Source of the DNA: Helopsaltes ochotensis
Lineage: Eukaryota > Chordata > Aves > Passeriformes > Locustellidae
DNA length: 64,000 nt
Assembly: GCA_013400155.1 (NCBI GenBank)
Contig: VXBM01000009.1
Location: forward strand, 1,311,266-1,375,265
Reading direction: 5' to 3'
How positions within the stretch are numbered: the stretch's first letter is position 1; every line of letters starts with the position of its first letter. A program made the position numbers and the translations under genes. The notes beneath the pieces are model-generated. The model did no database searches, was not told where the DNA came from, and was given only the letters and a program-made list of their open reading frames with translations. Positions 47,439 through 60,000 of the stretch are shown in pieces.

Positions 47439-50400
47439 TGCTGAAGCTCCCCAGCTATTGGTGGGCTGGAGCTGATGTCTTGCTCTCCACATGGATGACA
47501 AAAACATCACCTGAATTCCAGAGTGGGGGATGCTCCTTACGGGGAGCAGAGTCTGTGTACCTGCTCAACCCAGGAGTGGATGGTAACTGCGGTGCCCTCA
47601 GGCTGCTCTGTGGCTTGTGGGAAACAACCAGCTATGAATGAAGCTGAGGGATTAAACCCATACTTAAACACCTTTTACAAGTTGATTTTCAAGCAGTGGA
47701 TTTGGCTTTTCTTGGTGCTGGGGCACAGACTCCAAAGAGGAGGAAAGTTTCAACCATGTGTTTGAAATGTCAGTGACGTGCCTTTACATTCAGCAGTGCT
47801 GAGCACATGGGTGTCTTTGGGGAAGGACATACATCATTAAATGGAGTCTATCGGTGCCCAGCGCTGGGGGGCCTAAGTGCTGTGGTGGGCTGTAAATGCT
47901 GTAATTTGTGCTGTGCAACATGAGAAGATGCCTGTGATTTGCTGCCTGCTTTCCTCATGGATAGTGAAAGAAGGCTAGTTATGTTGCCAGATTTATTGGT
48001 ATTTGGCGCCCAATGAATTTTATCATACTACTTGATTATTTTTCCAAGTTATGTTTCCTGAGAGGAAAAGCAAGTTGTGGGAGTTCCTTCTGAGACTTTC
48101 CCATTCCCCATCTACCCACCCCAAAATCACACACTTTCTCTTAGCGCTCAGTTGTTAATCAGCCTGGGAGCAGCACTACCTCCCAGGTTACTCTGCCTCT
48201 CATTCAGCTCAGTTTCTAACCACATTAATGTGCAATGTGCTTTTTGGGCAAAGACTCCTCTCATTTCTTGGAGGCACTTAGCTGCTTTTCGGTTTTACTC
48301 TGAGTGAAAGGTGAATGCTGATGTTTTTGGCTTTGGGAGTCTTCATCAACCCTCCTGGGTTAAAAATTTGATAGTGACTTACCTAAGCTAGGCAGTGCCT
48401 TCTGAGCAATTAATGATTAAGAGCTTGCACAAGATGTGGAACATGTAAAAGCCTTAACATCAGCAACAAATTGGGAAAACAGTAATTTCAAAATTTATTT
48501 TAAATGAAAGTATTTTAGTGATTTGCAGTACATTAAAATCTACTGTGTTGTATTATACATGATCAAACCCCCCCTAAGAAACAGCAACAGAAGTAAGGTT
48601 GCTGTATTATTGTTGTTATTTTAAGAAGCATTATTATGCTTTGTGCTTTGCCCAATGCTGTGTTGGTGACAGCTCAGAGAATTCAAGAATGCAATTTCAT
48701 TTGTGTCAATGACAATTGCTTTGGAGAGTGTGTACTGACTTCAGTGAGAATGGCAACTTAAATGCAGCCTAATGTGGAGTCAGTGCTGGTGCTGGTGTAG
48801 GGAGCAGGTGTTTATTTTGCAGGCTGTCCCCAGCGCAGGAATGTGTCCTGCTCTGCTGGTCTGAGGTGCCTGCAACTGAGGAGTCTTCCTCAGGGAATAC
48901 ATAGTATTTTTTGTCTTTATTTCTGTAACCTAGGAGTATTTCAGAAGTCTATCTAAAAATGGCAGAAAGCAGAAAAGTAACTTGACTTGTCTTAGACTCT
49001 CTCCAGGAGAAGAGAAATACAAGACTAATAATTACTAACCTTTCCTGGAAAACTGCTTGACTAAACTAAATAGCTAAAGCCATTGTAAGTCACTATTAAG
49101 CCCCATGACCGAGTGTTGCTGAGGAAAAAGCATTTCTTTAAAATCTTGCATAGCTGTTTTCCATTCAGTTTTCAACAATCATCTCTGATTACTTCAAATT
49201 TAAAGATGCAATGTACAGAGAGAGCTCTGAAACTCATTGCTTTTCACTGTTCAAACCTTACACAGCTAAACCTGATGGAATAAAACCATCTAAGAATGTA
49301 CAAAGTAGATAAGGGGTGATTTTTTCTTTCTGATAGAAGTAGAGGAATTTTTAGTAAGCCGCTTCAATTCAGTAATTTTAGGTGAAATTGCAGAGGTTAA
49401 TATGTGCTGTTAAGATAGAGCTTCTGAAAAAATTGTTCCTTGATAGTTATTTGGAAGCTATTAACTACAACCTGAACCATCAAAAAGGTAACAGTTACTG
49501 TTTGCAGTATGAGTTTTCCATTTCTTGAACATTATTGATAACTTCTAAAAATTGGTCCCCCCCAAAAATTTGAGAGTATCAGCAATAGAAGCCAAAAAAA
49601 AGGATTAAGACAGTCTAGAGATTTACATGTTTCTCAGAAATAATTGCTCTCCTCTTTGCAAGCAAAGGTCACTTCAAAAAGTATGAGATATTGCAAAAAG
49701 AGAATTTTAAAAAGAAGTTAAAATCAGGTGTGAAATCTTTCAGAAAATAGTATAAGATGGAAACCAACTGAATTTGCTGAGTTATAAACAACTTCTCCAG
49801 CTGTACGGCAAATGAATGGCTGTGCCCCTTGAATCAGCATGGTAATTCTGCAGCACTTCATGCCAGATCTGAAATGGCTGCTTGTTATCTCTGCAGCGTT
49901 TCAAAACTGTAGAAAAGAAAAAAAAATTACCTAACCAAAACAAATCCCCAATATAAAAAAGTTGTGCACTCAGACGTGAATTTTCCCATCTGGAGAAGAA
50001 AGACTGTCAACAGTGAGATGATGCTTAAAAGTGAAGCTGGGGGATGCAATCTGGATGTTGCTTTGAGTTCAGGGGCTATCTGAAAGTGAACAAGTGACCC
50101 AAGGGCAGCATCCAGGTTACAAACTTTTTTCAACTTTACTAATTAATATAAATATTAAAATAAACGCCATAAACATACAGAAGAAGAAGACCACCTCTCT
50201 GCAGAAACACTTAAGATCCAAGCATTGAGCCAAACACAGAAAGTGGTAAAGGGCAAAGGGATGGAAATAAAGATTTTTTTCCTAATTCATTCATCAGTTT
50301 CTGATAGGAACACCAGCACAGCAAATGCAAGGTCTCACTATGAAGTTTCCAAGGGGAAGAATAAGGAAAGATGAACCCTTTGTGTGTTGATGACTCTTCA

Positions 50401-51119
50401 CCCAGGGCTAGTGTCCAGGCTCTTGCTCCACAGTACTGACCAGCTCTTCCCTTGGCTGCTGAGAGGGGTCCCAGTCACCGCCTGGGAAAAGCACTGCAAA
50501 GTGAAATAAGTATAAGAGGTTGAATAAGTTGTGAATCATTGAGTGGGAAAGCAGGGACAAAGGAATATGTGATTTTCCCCATGGAGCTGCCTACTTAAAC
50601 AGTGTTTAAGTGTTGCAGCCACTGGCATGCTTCTTTTTGTTTAAATGAGCACCACAAGCAGATTATTTTGATTGCAGCACTGTACTCAGAGACTCAGACT
50701 ATAAATTCTTTTTCACTTCATGAAGCTCCCTTTCACTTTTGCTGTCAGTGAAACCTGAGACAAATCTCACTTCATCTTTTCCTCTCTCCAGAGTACCCCA
50801 GTGCAGTTACAGAGAGGTGAGAATGGGGAGAAGGTTTCTTTATCTCTCCTTTTTGAAATTTTTTTGGCTGCTCCTTTGTCAACATCATCCTCCTAACAGT
50901 ATTTTATTCAAATAGCACCATGGCACGGAATGAGATAATACTTAGTATTGAGAACAAAATTTACATTTGTCTGAGGGAAATAGATGCAATATAATTTTAA
51001 TTTGCTGTCAGGTAATCACCTATGGGATAATGTAATAGTTAAATACTCTTTTCTTCAGAGTTTGAAAAAACACTCCACTGCTCTCCCAACAGCCACTGAG
51101 CCTTCTTTTCACTGCAGAT

Positions 51120-51345
51120 TGTTATCAGGTTGGTCAGGCAGGATTTCACCTCCATAAATCCATGCTGGTGTGTGCAAGCACAACCAGAATGCACTCAGTC
51201 ACCTCCTCTAGCTTCTGAATTGTTGATAAGCAGACAGGTCCCAGTGGAGACCCCTGTGTCGTGCTCCCCTTGAACCACTCTGTACTGCTCTCCTCCTGAA
51301 AAATCTGGTCATTTTGTAACCAAAGGCCATCAAGCTGTTCAGGCA
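51120..51345 (-). pseudogene. CR1 LINE reverse transcriptase relic in permuted order
   Basis: Read on the - strand from 51345, a degenerate version of the RT motif B region appears first ('cacaggggtctccactggga', matching the codons for PQGSVLGP), followed by the E-C-TL segment before motif C ('gaggtgactgagtgcattct'). Then, at 51170-51120, comes 'agcatggatttatggaggtg' and 'aaatcctgcctgaccaacct', the HGFMKGKSCLTNL segment. In an intact CR1 that last segment precedes motif B, so the order is permuted. The element is non-functional. Confidence 0.65.
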
Positions 51346-54300
51346 GAGTTTATCCTCAGTAAATCTGTACCAACTGTTCCCAGCCAGCTGCTTCTTGTCC
51401 TAGAAATATTCTGTGAGAGGCCTCACTTGCGGAAGAAGTTTTCAAGTGAGGCTGAGAGACCTGCAAATCCCCACATTGCTCTTTCGACCTCTTTGAAGGG
51501 GTGTGCATCCTTTGCCTCTTTTTTTTTTTTTTACACTCTTGACTGAAGGACGAGGGATGCGTATCTGCAGTGCTGATGTCTGCAGCAGACTGAACTTTGT
51601 GCATCTCCTTTGTCTGGAGGAACACAGGCTCTCCTAGGGCACAGTTCCTAACAGCTTATTCAAGGTGTTTGCACATACCAAGATGAACTGCTGGCTGAAA
51701 GTGCCACTTGTCTCCACTACCAGTGGGATTCAGGGAACAAGCTCCATGGGAAACATGTGTGAGGCATCTCAGAACTTCAGGAGAGGTTTGCTCCCGTGAT
51801 ACCTGACTGCCTTGACACTGCCTGCCACTGAGGTGGGGAGGGTTGCAGTCACGCAGGGAGTCAACTAAAACCTTTGTATCCTTTTTATTTTTGTTCTCCT
51901 TTTAACAGTAGAATATGTGATTTCTAATTAGTGGCAAATCCCAAAGACTTTAAGCCTGAACAAAGGATTAGCATTTGGTTTTTTGCCCATATGCTACTAA
52001 AAAGTATGGCCTTTTATCCAATACACTGTGCCTGAGACATTCAGTTAGACCTTGTATTCTGGCATTAGCGTAATTAGGAAATAATCTAAACCTTTTTTTT
52101 TTTTCTCCTAAGACACTGAGGAAATAATTGCATATCTTAGAATAACAGTACATAGCATAGATGGCGTGACCTCTGTGTGTTATTGTAGATATTTTGTGAA
52201 TTACCTTTAATTCAACTGTCTATAAATTTTCTTAAGGGTTCTTCTCACAACTAACATTTCCAAGGAAATCCATTTGGTTAAAGCAGGAATTAAACCTTCC
52301 AGAAACTATGTACAAGCAAACAATTCCCTCTAGCAACAGATTGCAGATAAAAGTTTCAAAAGCATTTGCAGATGTGAAGACCATGCATGGAGTTTCCCCT
52401 TTTTGGAATGTCTCTGGTATGTACTAAGGTCGTACTAGCGCCAGTCACCCACCTGTGTGATCAACCTTCCACCCATGTATCCTTTGGGAAAGGCAGTATT
52501 TGTCTGTTGGAGTCCTGAGGAGATCTGTGTCTGCAGAATTGGCTTTTCAGTCCACTTTGATGGATGTGATGTGCTGTCTCATCACCTTATCCTTAATTAC
52601 TGTTTTCTGAAGATTAAAATCTGAACAAATAGTGACTATTTGTATTAAATATTTTTAAATCTACTCTTTTATTTTAACTTCCATTTACTCTCAAGGCTGC
52701 TGTGACCATTATTCAAACAGTATTTGAAATGTCACTACAAAATATAATTATAGAAATAGCTGATTTTAATGCAAAATTAGCAGAAGGGCTAAACCCCTGA
52801 ATTTGAAGAAATCTGCTTTAGCAAATCTAGTTTAAATATTTTAAAATTTACTTTATGAAATCATAATAAGCTATAGTAATGTTCTGTGCATATCTTAACA
52901 TTTTCCTTAAGTTTTCCACAATGCTTAGTTTTCAGCTTTCAGAACAGAAGAACTTGGATAGATTCTGCTATGGATGTTCAAGAATGACAGGAAAAAAATC
53001 TTTCTTAGCCTTGAAAGCAGTCATCACTTCCCTGTCGGCACAGGTTCTCTCCATGTACAGAGTTGTAAACATCTCTGGCACAAACACAGGCATTTGCAGC
53101 CTGCAACATTTGCTCAGAGAATTAGAGCAGAGGAAGTTGTTCAAACTCTGTTTCCAAAATTCTTTGAGTGAACCGGGCACTGATTGAAAATCATGCTTTT
53201 TAAAGTGATTTGACCCTGTGACTAGAATATGCCATGCTTGAATGGAAGGAGAATAAAAAATATAATAACAACAGAGAAGAATGATCATCCAGTCCTTCTC
53301 CCACCAATATTTTCTCTGAAACTCAAATTTTTCTTTTGAACTGGGGTGGAGACCATTACTGTCTACAGTAGGTGTTTAAAAAACCCCATGTTTGGTCTGA
53401 ACTGTCGTCTTCATTCCACCCTAGAAGAGGTGTTCACCCTCAGGTCCCTCTGCTGTGGCACAGCCGGTAAGGGATCCCAATGGCTACACTGGGAAATGTT
53501 GCACTGTCTGATTTCAGTAACAGCAGAATTTATGCGCCCATCATGAGGTACAAGAATTCTCCTTCCATTTCTCTCCCAGTTCCCCTTCTCTTAGGATGCA
53601 GCAGGCAGCCAGGGAATGTAGCACACTTTCTTTCTCTGCCCTTAGCAACCTGATGCTGCTCTTACATGCAGGGTGGACAGATGAGAAAGAAAATCCCAAT
53701 CCCAAGTGTTCTCTCCCTCTTTATGAACACAGACAGATTTTATACCTCTGTATGTGCCTTTCCTAATGCAAATACATTCACAAATCCTTTTAAGTGTAAT
53801 AAATTAAAAATTTAAAAAGAAGTTTGGAATGGAATTGCCAACCTGAATTTGCTTTTGTCAGTGTGTTGCATAGCAGCCAGGATAACATGTTTCTTTTAAG
53901 ACCATGTTTTAATTGAAGATTTGTTTTTCAGTTCATCATACAAAGCATGCAGGTTTGATTTCTTTGTAATGTTTCTGCTTGCTTATCAGTTTCTGTAGCA
54001 GTGTATTATCACACCCATTCTTGGAAGGAACACTGCAGCGCAGAGTATTTGTTTGCATTAGGTTATCAGAAATGTGGTTCAGTCAGAGCTTAAAAAAAAG
54101 AAAAAGAATAAATTACAAGTCTCTTGAGATACGATAACTCACTTCAGCACTTCAGTTTTATATAAGGAGGGCAGGAGAATAAATTAAAACTACACAGATC
54201 ATCATACTCTTCTTAATTCTTGAATTCAAATGCTTTATCCTCCTGAGATCGTTCCTTCAACCTATCTCCTTTTTTGTGCATAATGTATGTAAGTATTTAT

Positions 54301-57300
54301 ATATAGCCTGCCTCTTCACCTACAAGTAGCAGCTACTGTTTCAAAAATTTCAGTTGATAGGAGAAGAAGAGACTTTTTAAAAGCCTGACATAAAATTGGT
54401 GCAGTGCAGGGGAATGGTAAAGAGGAAGGAAAAGCAGCAGTATAGCAATATTGACAGTCAAAGCCTGTAACACGTAACCTTTGGGCTGGCAGCTTGGCAT
54501 GCACAGCCAGTCTGGCATTAGCATTGCCTCGAGGGAGGCCTCGGTCTCTTTGACCTTGAGAGTCTTTGAATGAGCAGAAAATGGGATAATACTGAGGTAA
54601 TACCTTCTCTCCTGAGGGATGGGCCATTTATTAGCAGCTTTTACATGCGGTTATTTTGTTTATCATGGAAAATAGCCTCAGAAAGAGCAGGTAGCCTCAG
54701 TTCCCTGAACACAATTATGCGTTAAGGGACTGTGGGAACATCCAGCTAGGAGAAGCAGAACACAAAAATAAAGGAGAGCGTTGCATTAAAGGCGCAGCCG
54801 ACACACAAGCTGAGCAGAGCTTCTGCAAACACGCCCCAGTGAGGTGTGGGGGTCCTGATGTATCCCAGCCACAAACATCCTGGTGTCCTGCCCAGACAGG
54901 TCAGCTTCTCTGGGCAGGTTGATCCACTCTCCCAAGGCCAGACACCATCAAGGTTTTCTGATTAAAGAGCTCCCTGTTGGTAAGGGCTGCCTCAATGGGA
55001 CTGAAATATGTAGTCAATTGTGACACCATTCAGCTTTGAAACAAGCTTTGGTTTTATTTTGAAAAAGAAACTGTTGGGTTTGAAGGTGGAAAATACAATA
55101 TTTCTTCAGTGATGCTTTGCTTACCACTTCTGAATTATTTTTATAGTGCTTTGTGGCTTCCAATTGGTTGTGTTAGAGTCATATGTATAACTAAATCAGA
55201 CATGAAGCACGATCAGTCATCATTTAAAAATAATATTTAACAGGAATTTTCACAAATTTACCCTTAATTTTAAGGAGAAACCATTGTAATCATCTAAAGT
55301 CCAATTCCAGCATGATATGGTTCAGATTTTCTTCTGTGCATTTCAGTTTTTACTCCAGTTGTTGGAATAGGAATCCTCTCTTAGTTCAACACCATTACAC
55401 ATCTGTACAGCCACTGCTGAGTTCTCTGGGAAGCGGTGCTTTGATGTGCATTTTTCATTGAGAAAAAAAAAATGGAAGTGATGCATGACCATTCTGCTCA
55501 ACTAATACAAACTGCACTCTTACAATATTAACTACAAATTCATCAGAACACTAGGAACTCCAGAGAAGCACATAAGAAAATTAAAGAAGCAGCATCTGTA
55601 ATATAATAAGTAGATATAATAAGTAGATAATAAGGTGGGCAGGTACCCTAAAACTATAACAGTCCAGTCTCCCAATAAATTTATGTAGAAATGAAAATTT
55701 TGATAAAGCAGTGCATCTAACTAGGTTATACCATCATTAAGGGATGTTCTGAGTACATCAGCACAGTAATTTACCATAAAGAAGAAAGCAATCTGTTTTC
55801 CTTACAGGAAAAAATTGAGTATGACAACAGCAGTAAGACAGATTTAGAAAAGGCTTTTTCAAAAGAGTTTGACAGATAGCCATCCATTTTCCACTTAAAA
55901 TCTAATTGAGGGTCTGATTTTCTCCAGTTTGTATCAAAATCACAGAAAAAATGTAATTGTTTTCATCATATAACTTTATATTTGAGTAAAACATGATTTG
56001 TTTGGCTATAGCATATTTCCCCAAAAGACATCAATATCTTCACCTGAAGGTAATAGAAATCTTCAGCTGAGGACACCAAAGGGTAGAACCCCCTCACTTT
56101 CTCTGGTGCCTTCTTAATCACTGTTGTTGTTCATATCTCATCTTTTCATGGTATCTATGATTTCATTATTGCTCACATCAGGCTTCACCATTTCTCAGCT
56201 GCATGTTTTCCCTGCTGGACATCTGATACCAACTTTCAAAAAAACATTCAAAAACATTCAAAATTGATGGTCTTTGTTTTGATTCCTGTGAGCATCTAAC
56301 AGGCATGCTTATACATCACAAGCAGTTTAGGCATGAAGTCACCACAAGGTGACCTTGTTCATCATAGTCTTTCATTCAAACAATATTTTTTTCTGTTTTC
56401 AAATTTTGTTGTGATGCTGTCTTGGAAAAGCAATGTACATTCTTTTTGCTCCAGTTCAAGGTGGTTTTGTTAAATAAATATTAAATAAACACTGAAATGT
56501 TTTTCAATATTTATATATATATATACTGTGTGACATTGATTTTCATTATTCATTTTTACTCTGAAGTTCTGAAATCACACTAGTCAGAAATATTGCATCT
56601 GAGGCAATAGTTATTTCCCAACACTGATAAAAAAAAATTGTAATTGGTGTTTACGTTAGAGTTACCCTCTTATTATAGGCATGTAAAACAAATAATAGAA
56701 AAAAAGACTGGGCTTGTTTATCATTTTGAAAGCAAGAGGTCTATGAACCTGTTCTATCTAAGACTTCCCAAACCAGGATTAAATATATCCACAAAGTGTC
56801 AGTAGATCTTTATACCAGCTCCAGTTCAGAAGAGTGTCACAAAATGTCTAACATTACTTAGACTAAGTTTTGAAAATGCTTAAAAATATGACTTCCTGAT
56901 GTTGGATTTTGCTCTTCAACAGCTGGATTTCAATGCTTGGTTGCAGTTTGTCAAAATTGCTCAGAATTGCCATTCCTCTGAGGAACATACTCCCACACAC
57001 GAGCAGCCTTGAGTGTCATGGTGTCATTTGGGTGCCAAGCAACCTTTGGACAGTGTGATATGGGTATGTTTTAAATTGACAGGTCCTAAAATAACAAGCT
57101 TAAATTCCAACAGGAGAGGTGTTGAACTGAAAAGGATTTCATGTGCAGCCAATGGGTAAAAAAGCTGGGAAACAAGCTACTAGCCATATTGTCACAGGTG
57201 CACAATAATGCAATATTGATCTTAAACTTGAGCAGTTTTGGCATATAGAACAGTCATGACAAAAATGTGTGTCTCCTTATTAGATCCAATTCAGATAAAA

Positions 57301-59685
57301 ATGGATTCGATGCAAATCTTTGCATCAAACTGATAAACAGTCTTGAAAGGCAAATATGCTACTGGCACCACATGGAGTCATGCCCATTTTTCAGTTTTAG
57401 GACAGAAAATGCAAGAACAATAGAAATACTGATTTCTGAATGTTTTTTGTACTTGAAATTAAAAATCCTCTACAGCCTTTGAAATTGTTTGGACCATCTG
57501 CTTGTCAGAGAGCTGCACCTGTGGGCTAGTTCATGGAAGAAGGTGACTGGGAGCCAAGGGTGACAGCTACAGTAGCATGGCTGTCCCCGTTCCACCAAGG
57601 TGCCGTGCCCCGTGGCACTCAGACAGCAAGGACAGAGCAGGTGCTGTGTCCATAACCACAGCCCAGTGATTGCCAGACGGGTCTGCAGTGGAATGGCAGC
57701 AGCATGGCTAAGCCAGGAATTCAGGTCAGCAGGCTGGGGTGGGGGGAAGTGGGGTACAATGCTGGGTACAGGCACCCCTGCAACGAAGCTGAGGCAAGGA
57801 CTGAGTTCCTTAAACACAGGTCCTCAGTGAAGAAGTGAGGCCCCAAAGTCTTTTAGGTCTGGTGCTGCATGTCTGAGCCAAGGTTACCCAGCCATGCTGT
57901 ATCAGGGCAGGCTTGGAACACAGGCAGCCAAATCCAGGGGAGAGGGGAAGGGCTTGCAGAGCCTCTCAGCGCAGTCAGAGCCCTGACACTGCTCACCCTT
58001 GGGTAACACAGCTGAAGAACTGGGCTAACAGCACTTACTAATTTTCAGAGACCTGGAAACTTTCAAAGATCCTTGCCAATCTGGTCACTGCCCTGTCAAG
58101 AAAATGCTTTGAGTCAAATTATTTTCTGCTACTCCTCTGTTGATAGGTTTTGAACATTGGAATATTCTACTGGAGCAAATCATCTTCCAGCAGATATGAC
58201 AGGAGTGGAGAACATTTGGTTAACCAGTCCATCTAGGTTTCAGTGAAGAATAACACCTATAAGCAAGTTATAATGTGCTACTTAGCAAATCTAAAAGCTC
58301 AGCCCTACAGAATCCACATACCTGATTTTTCTCACAGGTGTTTTTGAGAAACAAAAGTAGAATTTTACTAAACGAAAAGTTTTGCAGAGCTGTTTATTCA
58401 AAGCAAGAAGTTTTGGCAATACCGAACAAATAGCTGCAAAAAAAGGAAAGCCAACCTAAGGGCACTCTGTGCTTCCATTCACGTTAACCTTCTGCACCAC
58501 CTTGATTAGCCACTGCCTTTTTACTCATAGATCACCAAAACAGTGAAGAGATGCCTTAGTCTGCCAGAATGGTCTACTTTAAATTCTGACAGGAGAAGGA
58601 TGGTTGAATATTGCAGAAAACAGGTTTTTCTAGTAAGTCCAACAAAATTACTATCAATAATTTTCTGCTTGAGGTGAGTTCAACCATTTAAATACCATTG
58701 CAAAGTGTGAGTTGCATCCGGTCTTCTTTGGTGTGAAGCTAGCTCAAGTGTTAGGCTTTTAGGAATAAATGTCAAAAATAACCCTTGCAATGCGCTTTTG
58801 TATTAACTAGCTGGCTCAGCCTGGTTGCACATGCTCGTATTCTTCTCCAATCTGCAACTCAGCTTCAGAACTCTGTTCATCTCGTGTCATTTGCCATAGA
58901 GAGTTGATTAATGTGTGGTTCTGTTTCATTCTGTTTAACACATGAAAATGTTTCTGTCTTAACTGTTGTTGGTGTTAAGCATTTGTGTTCATCACAGGGA
59001 TGCAACTCATTATCTACTAAGGGAGTTCCAAGCTATCATTTGTTTGCAGTCTTTGAAATAATCCCTGTGGTGTAAGACTGAACACAGATAATCTGAAGTC
59101 AGTTTGGTGAGTAATATGCTCCTCATCCGGAACAAGAGAAAGATTCGGCAGTCCTACAATCTAGAATGAAGGTTCTTCAATGGCAGCAGCTGAACACGTT
59201 ACAAACTGGCCAGTTTGCAATCAGCTTACAGCCCATCTTCACAGGGTTGGCCACTGTGTCTTTCAGAAAAAAATAAAGAGCTGTGAATAAAGACAGACTA
59301 TTCTTAGAAGTGGTGGCATTCTTCAGCATAACTAAGCACACAGGGAGCTGCTGATGGACTTGACAAGAGGAATGTCTTAGTTGAATGGCCAGGCTCCCTA
59401 GAAGACCTAGTTCTGTGGTTTTTTGTCTGTAACTGTTCATTCTTGCAAAACTTCTGAAGTAGCCACCATGATGGAATTCTGCTTCCATCATTACCTGCGT
59501 GACCATCACACAAGGGTTACTAACACGCCTTCTGCCTTGGACAGATCCTAATGAGATCGGGGCTTAATTTATGCCCACCCCCAAGAACTACTTTTTGGTA
59601 AGCAATTCTAGTTTAAAAAGCTCCAAATGTCTGAAGCCTGAATATTTTTTGAAGTTACTACACCCTAACTGACTTTGGGGATTTT
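51346..59685. other. Intergenic, no gene recognised
   Basis: Unique AT-rich sequence with a T12 run near 51520, a TA microsatellite at about 56511-56526 and a GC-richer patch at about 57530-58010 that has no clear CpG enrichment or coding motif. Open frames up to 115 residues (57470-57817, minus) look like chance. A 22-bp exact match to the start of the 39-kb LTR lies at 55072. Confidence 0.5.
55072..55093 (+). repeat. 22-bp exact copy of the LTR start at 39070
   Basis: The first 22 bases of the 39-kb element (beginning TGTTGGGTTTGAAGG) recur exactly here. After that the two sequences differ at once. It may be the edge of a related but otherwise diverged or truncated LTR. Confidence 0.5.
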
Positions 59686-60000
59686 CTAGTTTGGAGAAAG
59701 GAAGGTTGAGCAGCAACCTCATCTCAGTCCACAACTTCCGGAGGAGGGGAGGTACAGAGGGAGGTGCTGAGCTCCTCTCCCTGGTATCCAGTGGCAGGGT
59801 GTGTTGGAATGGCTCAGCTCTGCAGCAGGGGAGGTTCAGACAAGACATTAAGAAATATTTCTTCACCTAGATGGAATATTTCTTTACCAGTGGTCAAACA
59901 GTGAAGCAGGCTTCATGGAAAGGGGATCAGTGTCCCAAGCCTGTCAGTGTTTAAGAGGCATTTGGACAATGCTCTTAATGCAAATGGACTTGAACTCTTC
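59686..60000 (+). repeat. CR1 LINE distal fragment
   Basis: Degenerate CR1 3' sequence: 'tttggagaaaggaaggttga', 'caggggaggttcagacaaga', 'cattaagaaatatttcttca' and 'gtttaagaggcatttggaca'. Plus orientation. It stops before the terminal 3' UTR, so it is truncated at both ends. Confidence 0.8.

Larger units (their letters stand above)
39686..51119. other. Intergenic, no gene recognised
   Basis: Mostly unique sequence. It contains a TA/CA microsatellite (39963-39988), a 36-bp tandem duplication (47367-47438), and short open frames up to 120 residues (40884-41246, plus) and 117 residues (46222-46575, minus) without recognisable domains. The AT-rich segment around 43640-43900 contains octamer/POU- and homeobox-like words (for example AATTATGCATAA) and is a candidate conserved non-coding element. 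No tRNA, rRNA or known small RNA gene was seen. Confidence 0.55.
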
